From Pelagomonas calceolata (lineage: Eukaryota; Sar; Pelagophyceae; Pelagomonadales; Pelagomonadaceae), in NCBI GenBank assembly GCA_918797485.1, contig CAKKNE010000004.1, positions 4,526,001 through 4,590,000 on the forward strand: 64,000 bases of DNA. The letters are read 5' to 3'. The notes under the pieces were generated by a model. That model ran no database searches and was not told the DNA's origin. It saw only the letters and a list, made by a program, of their open reading frames with translations. This document shows, one piece after another, positions 19,200 through 28,314 of the stretch (position 1 is the stretch's first letter; every line of letters starts with the position of its first letter). A program made the translations under genes and the position numbers.

Positions 19200-20048
19200 T
19201 TATTCAAAGGTCGCCGGCGGGGGTGGGACGATCGGCTCGGGCGGCGGCTGCGGCGGGTCCTCGACCTCTACGGGCGGCTGGTACTTGCTCATCTCCTCCT
19301 GGACGGCCGTGACGGCCGGCGGCGGCGCCGCCCTTTCGAAGAACGGCGAGTTGATGTAGACCTCCCAGACGACGGCCGCGAAGGCCGTCGCGTAGACCGC
19401 CTTCTTGACGATGCCGCCGACGCCGTAATCAAACGAATCCGTCGGGTCCGCCGGCCGCTCGCCGCCGATCTTCTCGACGCCGCCGAAGTCCGGCAGCTCC
19501 AAGCGCGGCAGCGGCCACTTCGAGTCGACGTCGTCCTCCTCTACCACTGGTTGTTTTGCGCGCAGCTTCGGTGCCGGCGCGCCCTTGGGCCGGCTGCCGA
19601 ACAGCTGCTCGTCGGCGGTCTGACCAAACAGCTTCCCGGGCTCGTCGACGATCAATGACTTGAGGTCCTCGTCGAAGGGCGCGGCGGCGGGCGTCATCGG
19701 TGGCGCGGGCGCCGGCGGCGGCGCGTCGAACGCGACTGGCGGAGGTGCCGGCGCGTCGAACGCGACGGGCGGCGGCGCGGCCGGCGCGGCGGGTGCCTCG
19801 GGCGCTATCGCCGCGTCAAACGTGACGGGCGGCGGTGTGGCGACGGGCGGCGGTGCCGGTGCCGGCGCGGGCGGCGGTGCTGGCGCCGCCTTGGCCGCTT
19901 GTTTCTTTTGCACGCGCTTGCTCTTTTTCTTCTTTTTGGCGTGCAAGAGCGTGGGTTTGTTGTGCAGTGGCGACACCGGCACAAAGGCGCTGCCGCGTGC
20001 CAAAAGCAGCGCCAGCCACAGCAATGCTTGCTTTGACCTGAGGATCAT
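19200..20048 (-). CDS. plastid-targeted Pro/Ala-rich single-pass protein
   Basis: 282 aa from the ATG at 20048. It starts with a hydrophobic signal (QALLWLALLLA) running into GSAFVPVSP, an ASAFAP-type bipartite plastid leader, then a Lys-rich stretch. A long low-complexity region with repeats of PPPVAFDAPA follows (residues about 55-125). Near residue 215-235 there is one possible membrane segment (VYATAFAAVVWEVYI), then another Pro-rich tail. No domain recognised. It may be a thylakoid- or envelope-linked scaffold; that is inference. Eight upstream codons with an earlier ATG are less likely. Confidence 0.7.
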   Translation of the reverse strand: MILRSKQALLWLALLLARGSAFVPVSPLHNKPTLLHAKKKKKSKRVQKKQAAKAAPAPPPAPAPAPPPVATPPPVTFDAAIAPEAPAAPAAPPPVAFDAPAPPPVAFDAPPPAPAPPMTPAAAPFDEDLKSLIVDEPGKLFGQTADEQLFGSRPKGAPAPKLRAKQPVVEEDDVDSKWPLPRLELPDFGGVEKIGGERPADPTDSFDYGVGGIVKKAVYATAFAAVVWEVYINSPFFERAAPPPAVTAVQEEMSKYQPPVEVEDPPQPPPEPIVPPPPATFE

Positions 20049-20186
20049 CCTGAATCGCTGTTTTTTGTGCACGCCGTCGTCGTCCAGTGCGAGTCCGTTG
20101 CTCCGCCCACGTGTTTTTGCAGCGATGTCAATTGCTGCGCGCTCAGGAGCGTCTGACGCCTCAAGATCACCGATTATGTTTTAGCT

Positions 20187-20210
20187 GCTAGCGTCCAGTA
20201 AGGCACTTAA
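20187..20210 (+). promoter_or_regulatory. CTAG-type promoter box, diverged
   Basis: GCTAGCGTCC then AGTAAGGCACTTAA. Between the plastid Pro-rich gene start (139 bp) and the calpain start (243 bp). The right end has lost CTAG. Confidence 0.45.
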
Positions 20211-20452
20211 AAAAGCTTCTCGATCGCCTCGACTGCCTCGACTGCCTCTATCCGCGCCCAGCGCTGCCTCCACCAGTTGTCTTCGCTCGCATCACGACCG
20301 CGCACTATCCAACCGCTCGTCTGCAGCATTACGACTGCACCGGGCAGCCCCTTGGACCACTCGCCATCCCCCTTGCAGCAAGTCCTGCAACTCATCTCGC
20401 ACGCGCCGTCGCTGCATCCACGCATCAGTTGCCCACGGTAGCCAGGCGAGCC

Positions 20453-21998
20453 ATGGAACGCCTCCTCCTCGCCAGCGTGAGCACCGCGCTGCTCGGCTAT
20501 GTAGCGTACGCGTTCCTCCGCCGCAACAAGAGCTCTAGGAAGCACGGCCGCGCCGCGCTCGCCGCAGACGACCAGCAATTCACGAGGCCGGCGACGGCAG
20601 GCGGTGTGTCGCAACGCATCGCGAAGGCGCGCGCCAACTGCTTCGGCCGGCAGACGTTCGAGAAGCTCACGGCGGAGGCGGCGGAGCTCTCGGCGAGAGG
20701 CGCCTTCTGGTCGGATCCGCTCTTCACGCATGACGACTCCTCGCTATTTATGGACCCAAGCCGCCCGCCGGAAGACTGGCTCCGCGACGGCGAGCGCGGG
20801 AAGGTCATCAAAGGGGCCGAGGTCGTGTGGTGTCCGCCGCCGAAATTCTGCACGGCCTCGCGACCTCTGGGCAAGCGCGCGCGCGACGGCGGCGCCACGT
20901 GGCTGTACGGGGACGCGGATGAGACGGGTGCGGTCTCGGCGGGCGCGAGCCAGAACGCCGACGACGTCGCGCAGGGCTCGCTCGGAGATTGTTACTTGTT
21001 GTCGGCCCTGGCGCTGGCGACGCGGGACAGCGCCGTGTGAGACGCTGTGTGGAAATCATGTTACGGGGACGACGTCGCGTCGATGGCGTGGGGGGCGCGT
21101 AATTTGATGCCCACACAGGTGCGACGACCTCATCGACGATACCTATGAAGACGTGGGGATCTATGGCGTCACGCTCTGCGTGCGCGGCAGATTCACAATG
21201 GTGTGGGTCGACGCGCATTTCCCGTGCTGGCGGCCTGCAAATGCGCACGGCAAGCACCGCCGACCTAAACCAATCTATGCGACGAGCACGGACCATAGGG
21301 AAATTTGGCCGATGGTGGTCGAAAAAGCGTACGCGAAGGTAGCGGGCTCCTACGAGGCCATCGGCCGCGGCGGTCGCGTCGCGCCAGCGCTCGAGACGCT
21401 GACCGGCGGCGCGGCCTGGTCCGTGGACGCGATGACCATCCCGTGGAAGGACCTCCGGCGCGCGGTCGAGGACAATGATGTGTTCGTCGGCGCCGGCTCG
21501 GAGCACAACCTATCTGAAAGAGAACTTGAGGGTGTCGTCGGCGGCCACGCCTACTCGATTTTACACGTGGTCGACGTTGGCGCCGACGCCGACCGCGTGC
21601 GTTTATTACTACTACGCAATCCGTGGGGGAAGAGCGAGTGGAAAGGCGACTGGAGCGACTCGTCGTCCTGCTGGCGCAAGCGGCCCGACGTCGCAGCCGC
21701 CGTCGGGAACAAGCGCTCGCACGACGACGATGGGCGCTTCTGGATCCAACTGCCCGACTTCCGCCAGCGCTTCCGCACCGTCGATCTGTGTCGCGTGAAG
21801 AACGGACAGCTGAAGGAGCGCAACACGCTCAAGGAGCGGACCGCGGCGGAGAGTGCCGCCGACGCCGAGGCGGCCGCCACCGACGACGACTGGCTGGCCG
21901 AGATACCGGGCGCGTCGCGCGCGAACGACTCGCCCAAGGCGCCCTCGAAGAAGAAGTCCAAGTCCAAGAAGAAGCACAAGAAGAAGTCCAAGCGCTGA
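20453..21998 (+). CDS. membrane-anchored calpain-like cysteine protease
   Basis: Exons 20453-21036 and 21119-21998, joined in phase 2; 487 aa. A single N-terminal membrane segment (LLLASVSTALLGYVAYAFL) precedes a calpain protease core with all three catalytic residues: Cys in QGSLGDCYLLSALAL, His in VGGHAYSILHVV, and Asn in LLRNPWGKSEWKGDW. The tail is a Lys-rich segment (KKSKSKKKHKKKSKR). No penta-EF-hand domain, so Ca control, if any, is in the core. The catalytic Cys and His lie on different exons, so the introner must be removed for activity. The spliced join reads DSAV-CDDLIDD. Confidence 0.88.
21037..21118 (+). mobile_element. introner in calpain gene
   Basis: 82 nt. 8-mers GTGAGACG / GTGCGACG match at 7 of 8. 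Ends CTGTGTGGAAATCATG and TTTGATGCCCACACAG. Core CGCGTCGATGGCGT inside, and GTTACGGGGACG shared with the ASCC3 intron 1. Donor GTGAGA at the left copy is the only phase-2 donor that reaches the right frame. Unspliced read-through meets a stop within two codons. Confidence 0.92.
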
Positions 21999-22037
21999 CG
22001 TCCCGGGGCCGCGCGACCTTAATTAGAAGACTTTTTA

Positions 22038-22937
22038 TCAGATGCTTACGCGAGGCCGCCCGGGCAAGAGATCCTCGAGCGCCGCCCGAGCGATCGCCTC
22101 GGGCGTCAATTCGTCGTCCTCGTCGAGCGGCGGCGATGCAGGGATAGAGCGCTCCCAGAACGCGTCGCCCATCGCGGGCGCACGCGCCACCGCCTCGCCG
22201 TCGATCCACGTTCCGTAGCAAGTCAACCACTGCCACCCGGCGTCGAACCGCGAGAACGGCGCCAGGGCCCGCCCGTCCGACGTGGCCTGGCGCTCCCACG
22301 GCATCAGTAAGAAGCGCGCGGCGCAATCTACATCCCTCCGAGGCCACCGGAAGCTGTCCAAGCGCCGCTCGGCGAGTCGAACAGTAGAGGCCGGCATCGA
22401 CTGCTTCATCTGTATCACGCCCTCGCTATCGACCTCGATGGTCCACTGTCGGGTTGCGTGCTCATAAGCAACAACACGCCCGACCGACAAAGTGTGCCTG
22501 CCCTGGCGCGCGCCGTAGCCGCCCTGCGCGCCCGGGTGCGGCGGCGTGTGCTGCGAGTAGCGCACGAGCGCGCCGACGGGCGGTAAGACCGCGCCCTCGA
22601 TGAGCGCGGGGACGTCATAAAATTCGGCCTCGGCCACTAATTCTGCTCGTGTCGTCAGATCCATCCTATCTAGAACCGTGCGGCCCAAAGCGCCCCTCAA
22701 AAAAGTGAGCATCGTGTCGAACGCTTGTGTGGCGTCGCGGTCGACGAAGATGCGGCCCTGGGCGTCGCGCGGCGCGGCGAAACTTCCGGACGTCAATGCT
22801 CGCAGGAAGCCGCTGTTCTCGAGCGTCTGGCGCGTCGTCGTGTACGGCTTGCCGCCTATATTGAGCTCCACCAGACCGCTCCGGCCCATGATCAGCGGCG
22901 GCGGCGTGTCGGGGGGTGGCGGCGGCGTGTCTGTCAT
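22038..22937 (-). CDS. KCTD-type BTB/POZ (T1) protein
   Basis: 299 aa from the ATG at 22937. After a Pro-rich start, residues about 20-115 form a potassium-channel-tetramerisation (T1) BTB domain: LVELNIGGKPYTTTRQTL, the FLRALTSG turn, GRIFVDRD and FDTMLTFLRG, then AEFYDVPALI. KCTD proteins form oligomers and often serve as cullin-3 adaptors. The rest (residues 120-299) has no domain I recognise, though IPASPPLDEDDELTPEAIARAALEDL at the end is acidic and helical. Single exon. An earlier in-frame ATG (23012) adds a basic stretch with no sign of conservation. Confidence 0.8.
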   Translation of the reverse strand: MTDTPPPPPDTPPPLIMGRSGLVELNIGGKPYTTTRQTLENSGFLRALTSGSFAAPRDAQGRIFVDRDATQAFDTMLTFLRGALGRTVLDRMDLTTRAELVAEAEFYDVPALIEGAVLPPVGALVRYSQHTPPHPGAQGGYGARQGRHTLSVGRVVAYEHATRQWTIEVDSEGVIQMKQSMPASTVRLAERRLDSFRWPRRDVDCAARFLLMPWERQATSDGRALAPFSRFDAGWQWLTCYGTWIDGEAVARAPAMGDAFWERSIPASPPLDEDDELTPEAIARAALEDLLPGRPRVSI

Positions 22938-23251
22938 CGCTCTCGTCTGGCCAGATGGGGCTCTGAGCAGGTGTGGCTTGCAGTGCTTGGCCGCGCGCGT
23001 CGGCGGCGTCAAAATGCGCTAGATCTCGTGCAGCCTGCCAGATCTGTCGCGTGACGCTTTCGCCGCGATAGCTGCGTCCGCGGGGTGGCCGTACTGAGCC
23101 GTCTAAGAGCCCTGCTCTCTTGGCGCTGCACCAGCTCTCGATGTGCAGCTGGCGCACGGGTGCGAAACACAGACCGGCGGTTAGTTGATAAGCGACGGAC
23201 GCATCACCTCAAGCCTTTGCGAGCCCCTCGGCACGAATGCGCCGCGGCACG
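22938..23251. other. divergent spacer
   Basis: 314 bp between the KCTD gene and the AAA gene. No CTAG-type box or other recurring motif recognised. Confidence 0.5.
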
Positions 23252-25102
23252 ATGCGCTACAGCCTGGCAGTGCTGCTCCTAGGTGGTGCAGCAGCGCTCA
23301 CGGCGCCGACGCTCGCGCCACCCTCTGTCCTCGACGGCCTCGCGCAGCTCGCGCAGCGCGCCGTGGCCGCGCCGGAGTATAGGGACCCGCGCGACGGCAC
23401 GTGGGGGGACAATCCCGTCGGCGGCGCGGCCGAACGCGATGGTAGCTGGCTGGATCAAGACACGCGCGCCGCGATCAAGGCGGCACTCGACGGCCTCGCG
23501 GCCCGCGACCGGCATGGTCTGGCGAAAAAGCTCACTGACCGAGGCTCGGCTTCGCTCGAGGTCGCGAGCGGCGAGCGATACTGCGTGCGCGTGCTGGCGC
23601 TGGAAGCGGGTGGCGCGGCCGTGCGCGAGACGCACCCGTCGGGCACGGTCGTGATGAGCCGGTGCGTCGCGGGCCGCTGCAGCGCAGTGCCGCTGCGGCG
23701 CATCCGGTACGACCAGCCGTGGGAGCCTCGGGTGACCTCGGCGCGCACGCGGCGCCGGAACGACGGGTGCTGGACGAGTTTAGGTGGGCCGCCGCGCGAG
23801 GTGTCGTGCTCCGGGGCGCGGCCCGCTCTTGTGCTATCTGTGGCCCTGAAGCCGCCAGTCGAGCAGAGTATCGCATTGGACGGCGGCGACGACGCGGCGC
23901 GACGAGGCGTTCTAGCGGACGACGACGCTGCTGCGTTTGTCGTCGCGACGGATGACGACGACGACGACGACGCGCCGCCGCCGTCGCCTCTGGCGCGGTC
24001 CGTCGCCGATCGCGTCGGCGGGCTCGACGCCGTCGTCGCGGAGCTGTCGCGTCGATTGTTAGCTTCGCGATTAGCGGGCGAGGCGGGCCGGCGCTTGGGC
24101 GTCAAACACGCGCGCGGCGCGTTGCTACACGGTCCTCCGGGCTGCGGCAAGACGCTCCTCGCACGGGAATTGGGCCGCGCCCTGGGCGTCGAGGACGACC
24201 GTATAACAATAGTGAACGGCCCGGAGCTGCTCGACAAATTTGTCGGCGTGGCCGAAGCTCGAGTGCGGGGCCTCTTCGAGCGGTCGCAGCAGGAGTGGGC
24301 ACGCTACCGCCTGAAATTGGATGGAGGCGCCTTTTCGCGGGATACGCGCCAAGTCGACTCAACTTTAACGCCGCCGCCGCCGCTGAACGTGGTCATCTTC
24401 GATGAGATCGACGCGGTCTGTCGCGAGCGCGGGACACTTACCGGGGATACGACCGGCGTGCGCGACGGCGTGACGGCGCAGTTGCTGGCTTGCTTGGACG
24501 GCGTCGAGGACGCGGGCAATGTTGTGGTCGTGGCCACGACGAATCGGCCGGAGTTGCTGGATCGTGCGCTGCTGAGACCAGGGCGATTGGAGATCCAGAT
24601 CTTCGTCCCGCCTCCGGACGCCTCGGGTCGGCGCGCGGTCTGGGACGTGCACGCGTCGCGCCTTGTGGCGGCTGGCGCGCTTGACGATGGTGCGCAGCGG
24701 TTTGTTGATGATCCCTCGTTCTTCGCGGACGATGGTGCGACCGACGGCTTCTCGGGCGCCGAGATCGAGGGTTTGGTGCGCGCTTTGGCGTCCTACGCAC
24801 TCGAACGAGCGAGTGCCGGAGCCGATGCTGTGGTGACGGCGAGCGACGTGAGGAGTGCGCTCGCCGACGTGGTCTCCGACCGCGCGGCGTCGAAAAAGGC
24901 CGCGTCGATCCGCGACGCGGCGTGGACGGAGCTCGCGGAGCTCGAGAGCAAATGGCAGGGGGGACCACCGACGGATCGCGCCGAGGTCCTCGCGTTCCTC
25001 GAGGCGCGCGCCTACGACGTGCGGGACATCTCGCTGCCGCTGCGGCGGGGTGACGTGGACGACCTCGTGGGGCACTTGTATCGGTATTTGCGGCGGGAGT
25101 AG
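23252..25102 (+). CDS. NSF-like single-AAA ATPase with signal peptide
   Basis: 616 aa from the ATG at 23252. MRYSLAVLLLGGAAALTAP is a signal peptide with an ALTAP junction, so plastid or secretory import is likely. After an unplaced N-domain and an Asp-rich linker (DDDDDDDD near 240) comes one AAA module that resembles NSF D1: GALLHGPPGCGKTLLAREL (Walker A), NGPELLDKFVGVAEARVRGLF, NVVIFDEIDAVCRERG (Walker B), the sensor NRPELLDRALLRPGRLE (arginine finger), and a helical lid (GFSGAEIEGL). NSF and p97 have two AAA modules; this has one, plus a novel C-terminal ~100 aa. It may be an NSF-type disassembly ATPase inside an organelle. Single exon. Codon use is like its neighbours. Confidence 0.85.
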   Translation: MRYSLAVLLLGGAAALTAPTLAPPSVLDGLAQLAQRAVAAPEYRDPRDGTWGDNPVGGAAERDGSWLDQDTRAAIKAALDGLAARDRHGLAKKLTDRGSASLEVASGERYCVRVLALEAGGAAVRETHPSGTVVMSRCVAGRCSAVPLRRIRYDQPWEPRVTSARTRRRNDGCWTSLGGPPREVSCSGARPALVLSVALKPPVEQSIALDGGDDAARRGVLADDDAAAFVVATDDDDDDDAPPPSPLARSVADRVGGLDAVVAELSRRLLASRLAGEAGRRLGVKHARGALLHGPPGCGKTLLARELGRALGVEDDRITIVNGPELLDKFVGVAEARVRGLFERSQQEWARYRLKLDGGAFSRDTRQVDSTLTPPPPLNVVIFDEIDAVCRERGTLTGDTTGVRDGVTAQLLACLDGVEDAGNVVVVATTNRPELLDRALLRPGRLEIQIFVPPPDASGRRAVWDVHASRLVAAGALDDGAQRFVDDPSFFADDGATDGFSGAEIEGLVRALASYALERASAGADAVVTASDVRSALADVVSDRAASKKAASIRDAAWTELAELESKWQGGPPTDRAEVLAFLEARAYDVRDISLPLRRGDVDDLVGHLYRYLRRE

Positions 25103-25155
25103 TTTGCCGGGCGCGGGCGGAGGCGTATTTAGTTCGGATGGTGGTTGGTTAATGA

Positions 25156-25440
25156 TTATGTGTTCTTCTTAACTAATCTCACGAATTCTCCGGTCTCCGA
25201 GGGACTCCTCAATCGCATTCGTGCCACTTCGAGGGATTTCTCGATCGACGAGGCGAGTGGGTGTGTACTTCCGAGCACGCGTCGTGCATTCGGTGCCAAC
25301 TCCTCGAGCAGCGTCACGGCCTCGCGGAGATCATCGAGCGTCAGGGTAGTGTCCATATAGAGCGCGAAGGCGTAATTGAACTTGATCAAGATCGTGAGGC
25401 GATGAGACTCTCCGAGGACGCGTTGCGAAACATGGACCCG
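25156..25440 (-). pseudogene. kinesin-light-chain-type TPR fragment (minus)
   Basis: The minus frame reads VLGESHRLTILIKFNYAFAL then DLREAVTLLEELAPNARRVL, STHPLASSIEKSL, a TPR unit of the kinesin-light-chain type (L-G-x-x-H-x-L-T ... RRVLG). There is no proper start and only about one and a half units. It is read head-to-head with a second fragment on the plus strand. Probably a broken piece of a large TPR gene family; a short expressed gene cannot be excluded. Confidence 0.55.
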
Positions 25441-25664
25441 AGCACGAAGTCACGTTGACCCTCCGCTGGAAATACGCGTGTGCGATCGGTGAGTGCTCTT
25501 TGTGTGATCCGAACGCCCTCCGCGAGGCAATTTCGATGCTAGAGGCCGTCTTAAAGATATCGCGTCGCGTTCTAGGCGCCAAATATCCTACGACGAAGTG
25601 GATTCAGGATAGCCTGACGTACTTCGGGCAATTCGAGCGAGCGCAGGATTTCTTTTTTAAATAA
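25425..25664 (+). pseudogene. kinesin-light-chain-type TPR fragment (plus)
   Basis: The plus frame reads HGPEHEVTLTLRWKYACAI then ALREAISMLEAVLKISRRVL, GAKYPTTKWIQDSL, aligning unit for unit with the minus fragment at 25156-25440. It ends with a stop after AQDFFFK. It has no good start codon in its own frame upstream of the first unit. The two fragments are diverged paralogues in opposite orientation, 5' ends facing. Confidence 0.55.
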
Positions 25665-25678
25665 CTTACTGTTTAGTC

Positions 25679-26998
25679 TCACAGAACACTCCTCGGCACC
25701 CGCGCCGCGAACACCCCGGGCTGCCCACGCATTGGCACGCCCCGGCCCAGCCATCGCGCGTCGGTGATCGTCGTGACGTATCGGCCCATCGCCTGTCCCG
25801 TCGCGCACGCCCCGGCTTCGACCTCGGGCGCGCAGCGATCGCTCTCGTCCGCAATCAATTCCGTCTTCCCGACGCGGACGACGGCTACAGCCTGGCCGCG
25901 CGAGAATCCTGAGGGTAATGACGTCACGCGGTCAATTTCCGCCTCATCAAGGCTACGTCCGAGGATCTCTCGATGCACGCCTCCGTCTGGATACGTTCGT
26001 CGCCCGACGTGTAACAACACCTCTTGACCCTCATAAGGAACAAACATAGTATGGTTCCGCGTCTCGAGAGTTTTCACGCCATGGGCCACGAGTCCAGCGA
26101 AGGGCATATTCATCGAGAAGATAGGCCTTTCGACCTCGTCGAGCGTGTCGCCGGCCCCGTCGACGGCTTCGACGGCGTCGCACTGGCGGCGCCCACGGCT
26201 GTCCACGCCGATCCTGACTTTTACCTTCATTCCCGGCGCCAATGCCACGTTCGATGCTACACTAGAGCCGTGGAAGAACACGTCGCCCTTCACGCCATCG
26301 ACGCGCACGAAGCCAAAGTTCTTCTCGTCCCTGAACATCTTGATCGACGCCGCAACAAGTCCCTCGGGCAGTGCCTCCGGCACGCGTCCCGGGGCGTCCA
26401 CTACGGTTCCCATGCCCTCCCCGGCCTCCTTCAGCCGCGAGAACTCGGCGAGGGCGTTCGTCCACACCTCGGTCGTAATGCCATCCGGGCAGTGGGCGCT
26501 GCACACGCCCATCTGGGCCACTTTTGCACAATTCCCGTACTTCCCATCGCGCGCATCATCAAAGAAGAGCATGTCGCCAAAATCAATCTCCGACTTCTGC
26601 TCGAGGTTGTTGAAATGTGCAATTTTGTCGCCCGTGAAGATCTCCTTGTACTCTAGCAAGTCATCTAACGATCGGCCAGCCACGGTGAAGTCCCGGAGCA
26701 GCTGGCGCGCCCACGGTCCTTTATTGGTCCGCGAGGCGCAGGCAAGCGCCGTGTCTTTCCACGCCTCGTCCGTGGCCAGCTCCTCGAGCGCGGCGCGCGC
26801 CCCGGCGTACAGCTTCACGTCTTGATCAGCCATGGGCCCGGGCGGACCGGCCGATGCATAGTTGGGCAGCCGTCTTAATTTATACAACTCAGGCGTCCAG
26901 AGCGTCGCGTCGAGGTCGAAGACGATGAGCTTCGGCCGCGCGACCAATGCCGACGCGGCGACGGCGTGCAGCGCGACTGCGATGCATCGATGCGGCAT
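25679..26998 (-). CDS. MDP1 phosphatase / cold-shock / ASCH fusion protein
   Basis: 439 aa, single exon, three domains. Residues about 20-190 are a magnesium-dependent phosphatase-1 (HAD) domain: LIVFDLDATLWTPELY (nucleophile and acid Asp), the Ser/Thr motif around ACASRTNKGPW, and MLFFDDARDGKYGN. Residues about 215-285 are a cold-shock (nucleic-acid-binding) domain: GLVAASIKMFRDEKNFGFVR, then GDVFFHGSSV. Residues about 295-430 resemble an ASCH/PUA-like RNA-binding fold: PIFSMNMPFAGLVAHGVKTL then ETRN. A hydrophobic N-terminus (ALHAVAASALVARP) may be a leader. MDP1 dephosphorylates sugar or protein substrates in other organisms; the added RNA-binding modules suggest an RNA-linked substrate here (inference). 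Confidence 0.8.
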   Translation of the reverse strand: MPHRCIAVALHAVAASALVARPKLIVFDLDATLWTPELYKLRRLPNYASAGPPGPMADQDVKLYAGARAALEELATDEAWKDTALACASRTNKGPWARQLLRDFTVAGRSLDDLLEYKEIFTGDKIAHFNNLEQKSEIDFGDMLFFDDARDGKYGNCAKVAQMGVCSAHCPDGITTEVWTNALAEFSRLKEAGEGMGTVVDAPGRVPEALPEGLVAASIKMFRDEKNFGFVRVDGVKGDVFFHGSSVASNVALAPGMKVKVRIGVDSRGRRQCDAVEAVDGAGDTLDEVERPIFSMNMPFAGLVAHGVKTLETRNHTMFVPYEGQEVLLHVGRRTYPDGGVHREILGRSLDEAEIDRVTSLPSGFSRGQAVAVVRVGKTELIADESDRCAPEVEAGACATGQAMGRYVTTITDARWLGRGVPMRGQPGVFAARVPRSVL

Positions 26999-27326
26999 TG
27001 TACTTGTTATCTATGCGATCTCGCAGCGCTAGGTGTGTTGAAGCAGTGCAGTGTGTGAGGCAGTGCAGAGAGCTTGCCTTCAGCGTCACGCAGCAGCCAC
27101 AGCGTTAGCGAAGCGCGTTGTGGTGCCAGAGAGACTACGAAATGACGGCGCACGCTTGCAAAGGCTATCACCAAGCGACGCAGTGCGAGCATGAGTGCTG
27201 GAGGCAAACACTAGAGACCATCACGCTGGTCGACGCGACGCTAACGAGTATAACAGGAGGATGATTCAAGATTTAAGGGGGAGGGGATGGAAGGGGGGAT
27301 TTCTTCGCGCGACCCGCCGGCGCGGC
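26999..27326. other. spacer
   Basis: 328 bp holding the MDP1-fusion promoter and the 3' end of the F-box-like gene. GCAGTGCAG is repeated near 27045 and 27063; GTCGACGCGACGC near 27230 resembles the introner core. No gene seen. Confidence 0.45.
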
Positions 27327-27909
27327 CTAGTTGTCCTCGCCACAGACCTTGATGACCGGCGAGTTGTCGGGGTCGAGGTCGAAGTGGTTCCATTCCACCG
27401 TGCCCAGGATCTTCTCGGGCAGCGCTTCTTCGGATTGACCCTCGAGGACGAAGGCGAGGTCCATGACCAACGACTTCGAGCAGGACTTGAGGATGCGCAA
27501 CGCGCCGGCGGCCGTCGACGACGAACTTAGTCGCGAAATGCCGCACCGATTGCGGAGGAATTTCCACAAACTCGAGCTTTTGGTCTCCACACAACCCGCG
27601 GCTCTCATAACGCCGCAGCAGCACGGACCGCTCGAGCGGGTTCGCGAAGGCCAGCTTCACGGAGTCGTCGCCGCCCCGCTCGAGCTTGAAGTGCACCCGA
27701 TGGAGGCCACCAGTGTAAAAATAACCGCGAAACACAACCCGTTTCGTAGCAATAAGCACTCGCGAGTCGCTCGCCGTTTTGCTCACGACACGCAGCGCCT
27801 GCAGGTCGGTCGGGGGCACGAAGCCGCCGATGGCGTCAAGGGCCCGGTGCGAGCCTAGGATCAGACGCGGATCACCGGCGTCCGACGCGTCCGCACTGTC
27901 GCCGTCCAT
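27327..27909 (-). CDS. F-box-like small protein, probably two exons
   Basis: Two good frames must be joined: 27909-27547 (MDGDSADASDAGDPRL... to FVEIPPQS) and 27485-27327 (SCSKSLVMDLAFVLEG... to KVCGEDN), 173 aa with a 61-nt GTGCGG...AAG intron. That intron is my best guess; a frameshift is the alternative. The N-terminal region (ALDAIGGFVPPTDLQALRVV SK) has the shape of a degenerate F-box. The C-terminal part (EALPEKILGTVEWNHFDLD) is strongly protein-like. Function unknown; if the F-box holds, an SCF-ligase adaptor. Confidence 0.5.
27486..27546 (-). other. tentative 61-nt intron
   Basis: GTGCGGCATTTC...CATCCTCAAG in phase 0 joins the two frames of the F-box-like gene. No introner repeat or 8-bp duplication is seen. 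The acceptor AAG is weak. Confidence 0.35.
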
Positions 27910-28069
27910 AAGAGTTGGGTCAGTCAGTCTGGAGTCAAAAACGTCGCGAGACTTAGACTCCCAGCCGACGAAGAAAGAATTAGTCACAAATGCTCTCAAG
28001 CATATAACGCGTCCTCTAAATGCGAGCTTACGGTAGCGCGACGCTCCTCGTAAGCCCAAGTTGTCCTGC

Positions 28070-28095
28070 AGCTAGCGGCCTGTAAGACACTAGGC
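28070..28095 (+). promoter_or_regulatory. CTAG-type promoter box
   Basis: AGCTAGCGGCC then TGTAAGACACTAGGC, one of the best copies. Between the F-box-like gene start (161 bp) and the thioredoxin start (220 bp), which are divergent. Confidence 0.65.
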
Positions 28096-28314
28096 ATCCC
28101 TTAGCAAGCAAAGACAAAAAAAGGACTGACCGCACGGGTCGGCCCGTTAGGCGTCGTCTTGTGGCCCGCAAAATACTCATCAGTGACCTTAAGAAGCATA
28201 CACGACAGCTCCCTCGCTGTCCGTCCAACACAGCCCGTAGCAGCATCACAAGGAGCTCTACTCCATTGCAGCAAAAACAGCGCATACGTCGCAGCGAATA
28301 AATCACCGCCAAAA

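Noticed and set aside
27560-27600. Introner end in the F-box-like gene (TTGTGTGGAGACCAAAAG, minus sense)
   Set aside because: Resembles the terminal repeat, but there is no matching right end or 8-bp duplication, and the protein frame reads through it.
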